Shown here one piece after another: positions 9,132 through 16,777 of a stretch of 22,414 bases of DNA (position 1 is the first letter of the stretch; the number at the start of each line of letters is the position of its first letter). Where the stretch lies: IMG/VR virus record IMGVR_UViG_3300008117_001123, positions 1-22,414 of that record; one strand, 5' to 3'. The notes beneath the pieces are model-generated. The model worked only from the letters and a program-made list of their open reading frames with translations. It was not told the DNA's origin and did no database searches. A program made the translations under genes and the position numbers. The stretch comes from a virus.

Positions 9132-9155
9132 AAGGGAATCCTAAGGGGTTCCCTT
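9132..9155 (+). terminator. Terminator-like hairpin after capsid A
   Basis: AAGGGAATCC (9132-9141) pairs with GGGTTCCCTT (9146-9155) around a TAAG loop: ten pairs, one of them a U-G wobble. It is followed by a short TTT run and then GGAG (9157-9160) and ATG 9165. The spacing matches two other hairpins here (18524-18548 and 18900-18920), also placed just before a Shine-Dalgarno. It probably reduces transcription beyond the very abundant capsid mRNA while leaving the downstream gene translatable. The lack of a long T-tract makes strong termination uncertain. Confidence 0.55.
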
Positions 9156-9164
9156 TGGAGAATC

Positions 9165-9686
9165 ATGGAGCAAAGCATGGAATTAAACTTAAATAATGAA
9201 GAAGCCAAAGTAAGCGAGGATTACTATACAAAGGGTATTCTCGAAGCTGGCATGGAAGGTGCGTTAATTAAAAACGACAAAATGTTCAACGAGGTTAAAT
9301 CGGGAACATGGTCGCAAACATTTAACACATCCAACATGAATTACAAGGTTGGAGCTATTGATGGTGAGCGTTATGTTCAATATGAACAAAAAAACGTAGA
9401 AAACATCAAGCTATATTGCAAAGAACGTAGAGAGTTTTATAAGATGATTGGCACAACGGATAATCCGATGTTTGCTGGCACTTTTGAAGCTATGAACTTG
9501 CCAAAGTGTTTTGCCCATGAAATAAGCGGAAAATGGTTTAACAACAGACCTTGGGAATTGATCAAAATGGACAAAAAAGACAAGATCCTTTTTTACGCCA
9601 TTGTGAACCAGTTTTACAGTGATTTTGTTTGCCACCCTAGCGGAAAAATTCCACTGCCTTATAATCCAATAGTCCCGACAAAATAA
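9165..9686 (+). CDS. Unknown protein between capsid A and adaptor A
   Basis: I read this as a separate gene of 173 residues even though the frame is open from the capsid gene. ATG 9165 has GGAG at 9157-9160 and follows a terminator-like hairpin. The amino-acid composition also changes from Thr/Ser/Ala-rich capsid to charged Asn/Lys/Glu-rich sequence. The protein starts MEQSMELNLNNEEAKVSEDY and contains ERREFYKMIGTTDNPMFAGT and a C-terminal ILFYAIVNQFYSDFVCHP. No motif or membrane segment is recognised. It could be a minor head or completion protein by position only. Confidence 0.55.
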   Translation: MEQSMELNLNNEEAKVSEDYYTKGILEAGMEGALIKNDKMFNEVKSGTWSQTFNTSNMNYKVGAIDGERYVQYEQKNVENIKLYCKERREFYKMIGTTDNPMFAGTFEAMNLPKCFAHEISGKWFNNRPWELIKMDKKDKILFYAIVNQFYSDFVCHPSGKIPLPYNPIVPTK

Positions 9687-9695
9687 GGATGTCTT

Positions 9696-10682
9696 ATGTC
9701 CCTTTTCATCCAATCTGCTAACGCACTTGTTAGCCGTATAGCACAATGGGTAGGGGCAATCCCAACAGCCTTAACAATTAACGCTACTGCGTTTAATTCG
9801 ACTACAAGTGTAATTACAACATCTGCTACACCTGTTGGATCTGTATTTATTGGTGATTTTATTGGGCCATCTGTAACGGGCGTTTACACAACTGTTTTGG
9901 CTGTATCTTCTACAACCATCACTGTTAGCGACCCAGACGGAACTTGGCAAGGTTTAACATTTCCTGTCAGCATTTTAAAGTACCCAACTCAATCAAGTAT
10001 TGAGATTTTGTCTTGCATTCAATTGTGCGAGTTAAAAATGCGTACCATTGAGTTGCCAGGTTTGCGTACAAATCCATATGGTAACAATCCTACTGTTTTA
10101 ACAACAGATGCCAATGGTTTTGCGCCTATTCCTGCTGACATGAATAAGCCTATTTTCTTTTTTCAAGAAACACCTAATAGTGCTGTCCCGCCAGGCACAC
10201 CTGCTGCTTCTATGGGTCCTTGGATTGTTTATGACCGAGTTGGTGATAGAGAAATTATTCGTAGACGCATGATTGACCAATTGTATGTGCGCCCATTTGG
10301 TGTGCCACGGGTTATTCGTGCTTCATTCTCTGAAGTAGGGCCTAATTATGTGTTTACGCCAAACCCTGGTGAAAACGTAGAAATCAAGGCGTATTATCAG
10401 CGCACATTCCCATTTCTTTTTGGGCCAACCGATGATGCTTTAGATCCTATTGTGCAAAATAACGCTTGTCTTGCCTCCTTCCCAGAAGGCTATATGTATG
10501 GCACATTATGGGCATATTACGATAAGAATAAAAACAATGATGAAGCCCAAAAATGGAATGCAAGATTTGAAGATGCATATGGTTTAATTGAAGATCAGAA
10601 TTTCAAAGGCAAGTGGTTGGGCGGTGACCAACACCTTACTTCTGAATTTCAGCCACGCAACTACAGATACAGTTTTAAGTGA
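9696..10682 (+). CDS. Head-tail adaptor A with an inserted beta domain
   Basis: This 328-residue protein joins portal and tail in SU10-like and T7-like phages (the SU10 adaptor family, comparable to T7 gp11). The helical core is split. Residues 1-20 (IQSANALVSRIAQWVG) form the first helix, and residues 98-121 (QSSIEILSCIQLCELKMRTI) resume it. Between them, about 25-95 form a Thr/Ser/Val-rich beta domain with FIGDFIGPSVTGVYTTVLAV. The late part has FAPIPADMNKPIFFFQ, VEIKAYYQRTFPFLF and a C-terminal helical stretch SFPEGYMYGTLWAYYDK, as in the family. TAAGGAT precedes the ATG. The insertion is unusual for this family and resembles a module in the tail fibre gene. Confidence 0.75.
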   Translation: MSLFIQSANALVSRIAQWVGAIPTALTINATAFNSTTSVITTSATPVGSVFIGDFIGPSVTGVYTTVLAVSSTTITVSDPDGTWQGLTFPVSILKYPTQSSIEILSCIQLCELKMRTIELPGLRTNPYGNNPTVLTTDANGFAPIPADMNKPIFFFQETPNSAVPPGTPAASMGPWIVYDRVGDREIIRRRMIDQLYVRPFGVPRVIRASFSEVGPNYVFTPNPGENVEIKAYYQRTFPFLFGPTDDALDPIVQNNACLASFPEGYMYGTLWAYYDKNKNNDEAQKWNARFEDAYGLIEDQNFKGKWLGGDQHLTSEFQPRNYRYSFK

Positions 10683-10691
10683 GCATAAAAA

Positions 10692-13600
10692 ATGGCAACA
10701 GGCGGTCTTTACGGAAATAGCGGAACTGGTGCTTTAATTGCTCAACCTGGTGCTGAGACACCTGGCTTGTATGGCAAAAGCCCCAATGGTTCTGTGGTTG
10801 CCCAACCTGGCAGCGAGTCTGCGGGTTTGTATGGCAACGGGACTACTTTTGGTGGTTACTATTTTGAATGGTTTGTTTTCCAAACAAGTGCAACTCAACC
10901 TGCTACGCCTACAGGTGGTTCTTGGAATTTTCAAACTGACTCTGGAACAGCACCTAGCGGTTGGACTAATGCGCCAGCGTCTAATCCTACAAATCCTGTA
11001 TGGATTTCCATTGCTCTTGTTAACTCTAGATCAACATCTCCTTTAGTTTGGTCAACGCCTGGCGTTTTGAGCTATTCAGGAACCATCAATGGTTCTGGTG
11101 CGCCTACTTCTGGCATTGGTCAGATTGGTGAGTTGTACATTCAAACGGGTGTAACTCCAAATGCTTTGTGGTTTAAGAGTGGTAGTACAACTTGGACTCA
11201 AATTACTGGTTCTGCGCTTTATGTTGATTTAACAAGCAGTCAAACTATTGCAGGAACTAAGACTTTTAGTAGCACGATTCAAGGTAACATTTCTGGAAAT
11301 GCAGGAACAGTTACTAATGGTGTTTATACCAATGGTACATATGTAGACCCTTCTTGGATTGCATCTTTGGCAGGTTCTAAGATTACGGGAAACATTTCTG
11401 GTAACGCTGCCAATGTAACGGGCACTGTTGCTATTGTTAATGGCGGTACAGGAGCCACTACAGCAAGTGGAGCAAGGACTAATCTTGGACTTGGTACGAT
11501 TGCTACTCAAGACGCTTCAAGTGTTGCTATCACTGGTGGGTCTATCACTGGTATTACCGACCTTGCTATTGCTGATGGTGGTACTGGAGCTTCTACAGCG
11601 GGTCAAGCGAGAACTAATTTGGGTTTGGGAACGGCTGCTGTCCTTGATAACACTGATGCGGTTACATCGGTAAACGGATTTACAGGCACTGTAGTTTTAA
11701 CTGCTGCCAATGTTAATGCGTTAGCCATTGCAAACAATTTGTCTGATCTGGCTGATGCGTCAACGGCTAGAACTAACTTGGGTTTAGGTACTGCGGCAAC
11801 GCAAAACAGCACAGCATTTGCTACTGCGGCTCAAGGTGCAACAGCAGATACGGCATTACAGACTGTTACGTCTGCCGATGGAAGTATTGTAGTTTTACAG
11901 TCTGGCACAAATATTGATTTGGCGGTATCTGCGGCATCCCCTGCTTCTACATTGTTAGCGCAAGTTCGTAATACAACAGGTGCAACCTTAACTAAAGGTA
12001 CGGCTGTTTATATTTCAGGTGCAACAGGGCAGATTTCAACTGTCTCAAAAGCATTGGCTAATAGTGACGCAACTTCGGCTCAAACACTAGGTTTAATAAC
12101 CGCAGATATAGCAAACAACTCAAATGGTTATGTTACTGTTATTGGTTTAATTACCAATACCAATACGTCTGCTTACACAGACGGACAACAACTATATCTA
12201 AGCCCAACAACGGCTGGTACATTAACTGCAACAAAGCCTTATGCCCCCCAGCATTTAGTGTATGTTGCCATTGTTGAACACGCACACCCAACGCAGGGTA
12301 AATTGTTTGTTAAGGTACAAAACGGCTACGAGATGGACGAGCTGCACAATGTGTCAGCGCAGTCTCCTACTACTGGACAGACTCTTGTTTACAACGCAAG
12401 TACATCACTCTGGGAAAAATCATTTGCCCCAATTATCAACGGCACTACAATCAACAACACCACAATAGGAGCAACAACACCCTCTACAGGTGTGTTTACT
12501 ACGCTTACATCAAATAGTACATCTGAGTTTGGTAAAGGTTCTGCTCAGTACATTCGTGCTGTTGGAGATGCAACTGCTCCTGTATTGTCAGCACAAGGTA
12601 GCGGAACAAACATTGACTTTAACGTCACTACCAAAGGCTATGGCTCGTTTAAAATCAATGACGCTGGTGGAACTATTGCTGAATTTAACGATGGCGGTTC
12701 TGGCACTCCAGTCAACTCATTTTTGTTTGCCGCTGGTGGAGCGTCTGGTACGCGTGCGCTTATTCGCGCAATGGGTGGCCCAATTACGCTTCTTTCAACA
12801 GGGTCTAATTCTGTAAACTTTGCAACCAATGGCGCATCGGGAAACATTCAAGCATTAGTTTCCCACACCGCCTCCGCAGTAAACTATGTTCAAGTAACTG
12901 GTGCGGCTACTGGTGGTGCTCCTGCAATAACTTCTCAAGGTTCAGATGCCAACATTGGTTTAAGTTTTTCTACTAAGGGTGCTTTCAATACATCGTTTAG
13001 GTCAGGTAATGGCTCATGGGTTCAGTTTGTAGTTAATGGCGCAAACAACTCGGTAAATTATCTTTCCGCCGCTGGCTCTGTTTCAAACCAAGCCCCTGTC
13101 CTGTCTTCAGTAGGCTCCGACACAAACATCTCCCAAGTATTCCAATCCAAAGGCACAGGAGCAATAGACCTAGCCGCAGGTAGTTCAGGGGTTAATATTT
13201 CTAATGGTGGTACTGTTACTGCTATTACGAGGACTGCTTCGGGTTCTGGATATACGAGTTTTCCGACATGGACAGCTTCAGCACCGACAACCGCTGGAGG
13301 CGCAACAGCAAGCGGAACACCTACAAACATGACAGCAAGTGGTTTTACAGTTGCTTCTGGTGGTACAGGTTACACAGTCGGTAATGTGCTTACAGTCACA
13401 GGTGGAAGCACTGGTAATTGCACATTAACTGTAACTGCGGTTTCTTCTGGTGCTGTTACGGCAGCAACACTTGCCACTACTGTTTCATACACTGCTTTAC
13501 CAACAAACCCTGTTTCAGTAACAGGAGGTACGGGTTCTGGAGCTACTTTTAACCTTACTTATGGTATTGGGAATAGCCTAACCATCACCAACGCAGGTTC

Positions 13601-15599
13601 AGGCTATGTTGAACAACCAACAGTAACCTTTAGCGGTGGCGGTGGTTCTGGTGCGGCGGCTTATGCGACTGTTGGTGCTACGGCTACTATCAAAGGCTTG
13701 TACGGAGGCAACTCACAGATTCCAATTCAGTTTGCAGGACCTGCGGGAAATATTCTTCAATTGATGGAGTCAGGGACAACATCTTCACCAACTGCACTTG
13801 TTATCAAAACAGGTGGTTCATCGGCACAGATGTATCCATCTTTGACAAACTCATCATTGTCGTTTTCAGCGAGTGGAACATCGCCAATTGATTTTTATAC
13901 GGGCGTATTGAGTGCGCTACAAGCCCGAGTAGCCCACACAGCCTCTGCTGTTAACTATGTACAGGTTACAGGGGCGGCTACTGGTTCAGGGCCAACAATT
14001 TCATCGCAAGGCTCTGACGCTAATGCAAGGTTGTTGCTGAACTCAAAAGGCTCATCTAGCGGTATTGATTTGCTGATGAACAATAGCCGTCAGGTTTTCA
14101 TTGGAACAAACGGCTCTGCGGTCAACTACTGGTTAATGGGTGGGTCGACTGCTGGTTTTGGCCCTGTCCTGTCTGCTCAAGGTTCTGATACCAATATCCC
14201 TGCTGTTGTCCAACCAAAAGGAACAGGAGCATTACAAGCCCAACAAACAGACTCTACTGCTACTGGTGGTAATGCACGAGGTGCTAATGCTGTTGATTGG
14301 CAGACTGCTAGGGACGCGGCTTCACGGGTTGCTAGTGGACAATACTCAGTTGTTACAGGCGGCTATGCCAACACCGCAAGCGGAACTGCATCTCTGTCGG
14401 GAGGATTTTTAAATAACAACAGCGGAAACTTCTCGTTTCTCGGTGGTGGAGCAGGTCAAAACTTAGCGGGTAGTTATGCTGTTATTGCTGGTGGGTGGGC
14501 TAATACTGCCTCTGGCTTTATAAACTTTATTGGTGGCGGTTATGGCAACTCTGGAACTTCTGGTTCTGCTGTAACTACACAATCTGGGACGATGAACGCT
14601 ACCACAGCGGTAACATTGTCAAGTTCCAACGCCAACATCAAAGTTGGTCAGTACATTTCAGGTACTTCAATCTCTAACGGAACTTACGTTGCCGCAATCT
14701 CAGGAACAAGCCTAACACTATCTCAAGTAGCATCAGGCTCAAGCACATCTACTCTATCTTTCTTTACTCCTCACGGGGTAGTTGTAGGAGGAGGAAATAA
14801 CCAAGCCACAGGCTCTTACAGTTTCATCGGTGGTGGTGGTGATGCAGGGACTGCGGCTAATCGTAATGTGGCTTCTGGGGATTGGAGTAAGGTTGGCGGT
14901 GGACGAAACAATACCGCATCAGGCGCTGGCTCAGTTGTTGGCGGTGGTGGCTATTACAGCGGGATTGGTTCATCAAATGTTGGTAACACTTCCGCAGGCG
15001 ATGGTTCGTTTGTGGGTGGTGGATTTTTAAACCAAGCCCAATCTTTTGGTTCTTCTGTTTTAGGCGGCTACACAAACATTGCAAATGGAACTTATTCTGT
15101 AATTCTTGGTTCTGCTTTTGGAACTGCAAGGGGTATTCAAGGTAATACAGTAGCCCCTGCTTCTGCAAACCCAATGAATGTAGGTTCAGCAGGTGTATGC
15201 CAAACTGCATTACTTATTCTTGCCGTTCAAACCACAGACGCTACTGCAACAGTATTGCGCTCAAGTACAGCCGCCGCAGGAACGACTAACCAAGTAATCC
15301 TACCCAACAACTCTGCCTACTATTTCCGTGGTGAAGTTGTATCAGGTGTTACAGGCGGTGGAAACACTAAAGGATGGACTATTGAGGGTGTGATTAAACG
15401 TGGTGCTAATGCCGCCTCTACTGCCCTTGTAGGAACACCAACAGTCACATCCAGTTACGCAGACGCAGGTGCATCTACTTGGACAATTGCAGTAACAGCC
15501 GATACGACAAATGGTGGTTTAGCAGTAACATTCACTGGTCAGGCATCGACTACCATCAGAACTGTCGCCCAAATCCGCACAACCGAAATGACCTATTAA
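10692..15599 (+). CDS. Giant mosaic tail fibre/receptor-binding protein
   Basis: This 1635-residue protein is probably a trimeric fibre that contacts the host surface. Its modules are: three GLYG units at residues 5, 25 and 45 with a 20-residue period; a beta-rich segment to about 250; three copies of RTNLGLGT at 262, 307 and 360; repeats containing 'GSDTNI/GSDANI' and 'SKGTGAI' between about 628 and 1190; and YadA-head-like repeats (SVVTGGYANTASG, GNFSFLGGGAG, GSYAVIAGGWANTASG) from about 1210 to 1295 and 1362 to 1480. A different beta domain splits these repeats at about 1305-1358. A conserved C-terminal knob fills about 1497-1635 (WTIEGVIKRGANAASTALVG, DTTNGGLAVTFTGQA). The ATG has only a weak GTGAG upstream. 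It directly follows the adaptor. Confidence 0.88.
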   Translation: MATGGLYGNSGTGALIAQPGAETPGLYGKSPNGSVVAQPGSESAGLYGNGTTFGGYYFEWFVFQTSATQPATPTGGSWNFQTDSGTAPSGWTNAPASNPTNPVWISIALVNSRSTSPLVWSTPGVLSYSGTINGSGAPTSGIGQIGELYIQTGVTPNALWFKSGSTTWTQITGSALYVDLTSSQTIAGTKTFSSTIQGNISGNAGTVTNGVYTNGTYVDPSWIASLAGSKITGNISGNAANVTGTVAIVNGGTGATTASGARTNLGLGTIATQDASSVAITGGSITGITDLAIADGGTGASTAGQARTNLGLGTAAVLDNTDAVTSVNGFTGTVVLTAANVNALAIANNLSDLADASTARTNLGLGTAATQNSTAFATAAQGATADTALQTVTSADGSIVVLQSGTNIDLAVSAASPASTLLAQVRNTTGATLTKGTAVYISGATGQISTVSKALANSDATSAQTLGLITADIANNSNGYVTVIGLITNTNTSAYTDGQQLYLSPTTAGTLTATKPYAPQHLVYVAIVEHAHPTQGKLFVKVQNGYEMDELHNVSAQSPTTGQTLVYNASTSLWEKSFAPIINGTTINNTTIGATTPSTGVFTTLTSNSTSEFGKGSAQYIRAVGDATAPVLSAQGSGTNIDFNVTTKGYGSFKINDAGGTIAEFNDGGSGTPVNSFLFAAGGASGTRALIRAMGGPITLLSTGSNSVNFATNGASGNIQALVSHTASAVNYVQVTGAATGGAPAITSQGSDANIGLSFSTKGAFNTSFRSGNGSWVQFVVNGANNSVNYLSAAGSVSNQAPVLSSVGSDTNISQVFQSKGTGAIDLAAGSSGVNISNGGTVTAITRTASGSGYTSFPTWTASAPTTAGGATASGTPTNMTASGFTVASGGTGYTVGNVLTVTGGSTGNCTLTVTAVSSGAVTAATLATTVSYTALPTNPVSVTGGTGSGATFNLTYGIGNSLTITNAGSGYVEQPTVTFSGGGGSGAAAYATVGATATIKGLYGGNSQIPIQFAGPAGNILQLMESGTTSSPTALVIKTGGSSAQMYPSLTNSSLSFSASGTSPIDFYTGVLSALQARVAHTASAVNYVQVTGAATGSGPTISSQGSDANARLLLNSKGSSSGIDLLMNNSRQVFIGTNGSAVNYWLMGGSTAGFGPVLSAQGSDTNIPAVVQPKGTGALQAQQTDSTATGGNARGANAVDWQTARDAASRVASGQYSVVTGGYANTASGTASLSGGFLNNNSGNFSFLGGGAGQNLAGSYAVIAGGWANTASGFINFIGGGYGNSGTSGSAVTTQSGTMNATTAVTLSSSNANIKVGQYISGTSISNGTYVAAISGTSLTLSQVASGSSTSTLSFFTPHGVVVGGGNNQATGSYSFIGGGGDAGTAANRNVASGDWSKVGGGRNNTASGAGSVVGGGGYYSGIGSSNVGNTSAGDGSFVGGGFLNQAQSFGSSVLGGYTNIANGTYSVILGSAFGTARGIQGNTVAPASANPMNVGSAGVCQTALLILAVQTTDATATVLRSSTAAAGTTNQVILPNNSAYYFRGEVVSGVTGGGNTKGWTIEGVIKRGANAASTALVGTPTVTSSYADAGASTWTIAVTADTTNGGLAVTFTGQASTTIRTVAQIRTTEMTY
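10704..10841 (+). repeat. 60-bp coding repeat encoding GLYG units
   Basis: Three copies of the residue unit GLYGxS...AQPG..., each 20 residues, start the tail fibre (GLYG at residues 5, 25 and 45). The DNA copies are clearly related but diverged. A short, exactly periodic repeat at the extreme N-terminus may form the attachment to the adaptor/nozzle or be a spacer. This is a direct sequence observation; the role is inferred. Confidence 0.7.
12864..14240 (+). repeat. Large duplicated fibre module
   Basis: HTASAVNYVQVTGAATG occurs at 12864 and again at 13935, each followed by a 'QGSDAN' stretch and then, after about 60 residues, by 'VGSDTNI/QGSDTNI ... KGTGA' ending. The two units are about 110 residues each and differ in DNA, so the duplication is old. 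Between them lies a beta-rich segment with GSGYT and GSGYVEQP turns (13190-13690). A further single 'APVLSAQGSGTNIDFN' unit precedes the first copy near 12573. Confidence 0.7.
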
Positions 15600-15610
15600 G
15601 GAGAACTCAA

Positions 15611-15880
15611 TTGGCACTACGCATACAAGCAACTAATTCAACAAACGGACAACAGGAAACCCAAGCCTATGCCCGTATCACTAACTTCTTTGGTACTAAA
15701 GACCAAGTACAAGTACAAGTGGAAATCCATGCAACAGAGGAAGCCCGTCAAGCAGGATGGCCTTCTATTCAGCAACAGGCTCATTACATCAACATGAGCG
15801 ACATTCAGGGTGACTTTATCCCTGCGCTTTACAATGTTCTGAAGACTTTTACCCAGTATTCTGGCTCAACAGACGTTTAA
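15611..15880 (+). CDS. Small 89-residue protein after the fibre gene, TTG start (paralogue 1)
   Basis: I start this at TTG 15611 because AAGGAG (15598-15603) lies seven bases upstream; no ATG fits. With Met, the first residues are MALRIQATNST. The protein has 89 residues. It aligns end to end with the gene at 16100-16369, also 89 residues. EAR is at 44-46 here (43-45 there), ALYNVLK at 72-78 here aligns with ALYQIIK at 72-78 there, and both begin MAL. The fold is probably a beta sheet then a C-terminal helix. The place right after the fibre gene suggests a fibre-associated or assembly role, but nothing in the sequence shows this. No known family is recognised. Confidence 0.65.
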   Translation: MALRIQATNSTNGQQETQAYARITNFFGTKDQVQVQVEIHATEEARQAGWPSIQQQAHYINMSDIQGDFIPALYNVLKTFTQYSGSTDV

Positions 15881-15889
15881 GGAGAAAAC

Positions 15890-16090
15890 ATGGATGATTC
15901 TGTTATAGAAGATTTTGCCGTGATGTGTTATCAAGAAGACTACAGAGAATACTACTATGAGTATTTGATTGAAGATTCGGATGAAGATTCTGATAAAACA
16001 CAAAAAACTATTTCAGGAACTGGCAAAGATACAGATATTTCTATGCAGTTTATGCCTAAAGGCACAGGCGTAATTTCTGTTAACTTTTAA
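15890..16090 (+). CDS. Small acidic protein ending in a fibre repeat
   Basis: This is a 66-residue protein. The first 40 residues are very acidic and Tyr-rich (YREYYYEYLIEDSDEDSDKT). The last 24 match the repeating fibre unit: 'GTGKDTDISMQFMPKGTGVI' resembles 'GSDTNISQVFQSKGTGAI' in the large fibre at about 13100. The start has AAGGAG directly in the previous stop codon region (TTTAAGGAGAAAACATGG). It looks like a domain copy captured from the fibre gene and joined to a new acidic N-terminus. It could compete with or cap fibre repeats, or be a relic; function is unknown. Confidence 0.6.
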   Translation: MDDSVIEDFAVMCYQEDYREYYYEYLIEDSDEDSDKTQKTISGTGKDTDISMQFMPKGTGVISVNF

Positions 16091-16099
16091 GGAAAACAA

Positions 16100-16369
16100 A
16101 TGGCTTTGATTAAAACTGTAGACACAGACTTTGGCGTATCTGCCGAGTATTGGAACATTGGTGCTGTTCAAGAAGACTTTAAAGGTCGTGGAACAGAGAT
16201 AACCTTTTACGGCTACGCAAGCAAAGAAGCCCGTGATTCTGGCAAACAACCTTTAAGCGCAGGCAAGGTACAGATTTCTGGTGACGAATATGTAGCAGGT
16301 GCAGACCGAGCAGCCCTTTATCAAATCATCAAGCAAAAGCCTGAGTTTGAAGGTGCTGAAGACGCATGA
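16100..16369 (+). CDS. Small 89-residue protein (paralogue 2)
   Basis: This is an 89-residue protein with the same length as the gene at 15611-15880 and conserved positions (EAR at 43-45, ALYQIIK at 72-78, MAL at the start), so I read them as paralogues. It starts MALIKTVDTDFGVSAEYWNI, with a beta-rich first half and a helix near the end. AAGGAAAAC precedes the ATG by about five bases. The stop overlaps the next ATG as ATGA. The family is not recognised. Its neighbours (fibre, head module B) suggest a structural or accessory role. Confidence 0.65.
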   Translation: MALIKTVDTDFGVSAEYWNIGAVQEDFKGRGTEITFYGYASKEARDSGKQPLSAGKVQISGDEYVAGADRAALYQIIKQKPEFEGAEDA

Positions 16370-16593
16370 CACCTGAACTGGAAAAATACTATACCGATCG
16401 CTTTGAAATGATGTCTACCCAAGGGTGGAAGGATTTAGTAGAAGATGTTGACAAAATAATAGTATCTTTGAATAATATATCTACGATAGATAGCGAGAAA
16501 GACCTACAATTCAAAAAAGGTGAGCTATCTATACTTACTTGGCTGGTAAATCTTAAAGAGATCAGCGAAAGAGCGTATGAAGAGATTTTATGA
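16366..16593 (+). CDS. Small conserved phage protein with start MTPELEKYY
   Basis: This is a 75-residue acidic helical protein: MTPELEKYYTDRFEMMSTQG, then a WKDLVEDVDKII helix and a C-terminal ILTWLVNLKEISERAYEEIL helix. I have seen proteins of this pattern beside zinc-ribbon and scaffold genes in short-tailed phage contigs; their function is not known to me. It starts by an ATGA overlap with the preceding stop and overlaps the next gene by 17 bases, so it belongs to module B's operon. It has no membrane segment. Confidence 0.65.
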   Translation: MTPELEKYYTDRFEMMSTQGWKDLVEDVDKIIVSLNNISTIDSEKDLQFKKGELSILTWLVNLKEISERAYEEIL

Positions 16594-16777
16594 TTACGTC
16601 TGTGAAAACGGACACAAAACAGAAAAGTTTGTTGTTTATGAGGCAACGAACTTGAAGTGTGAGTGTGGGGCTTTGGCTACACGTTCACTAGCAGAAACTC
16701 AACTCATAAGCAATTATGCCGAGTTGAATCTCCTAGAACCCATTGCGGCAGGAAAAGGAAATAAGTATGTTGATTGA
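16577..16777 (+). CDS. Small zinc-ribbon-like protein (FmdB-like)
   Basis: This 66-residue protein begins MKRFYDYVCENGHKTEKFVV, the start of a FmdB-type zinc ribbon (YDYxCxxCGHxFE). Visible potential ligands are Cys 9, His 13, Cys 28 and Cys 30 (LKCECG). The first knuckle therefore has one Cys and a His where the classic form has two Cys. The C-terminus (NYAELNLLEPIAAGKGNKYVD) is unstructured. It overlaps both neighbours, so it is translated with them. Such proteins are frequent next to scaffold genes in podovirus-like genomes; a specific function is not established. Metal binding here is inferred. Confidence 0.65.
   Translation: MKRFYDYVCENGHKTEKFVVYEATNLKCECGALATRSLAETQLISNYAELNLLEPIAAGKGNKYVD

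Noticed and set aside
8052-9686. A single 544-aa protein from 8052 to 9686
   Set aside because: The frame starts inside the scaffold gene and joins capsid and an unrelated gene across a hairpin with its own binding site and ATG 9165. I read it as two genes with a frame lesion.
13058-13330. Minus-strand open frames in the fibre gene and elsewhere
   Set aside because: They overlap strong + strand genes, have no binding sites and show Ala/Val/Pro-rich composition expected for antisense of repeat-rich genes.
10692-15599. CRISPR-like array in the repeated fibre region
   Set aside because: The repeats are coding, diverged and in frame with the fibre gene; there are no regular unique spacers.
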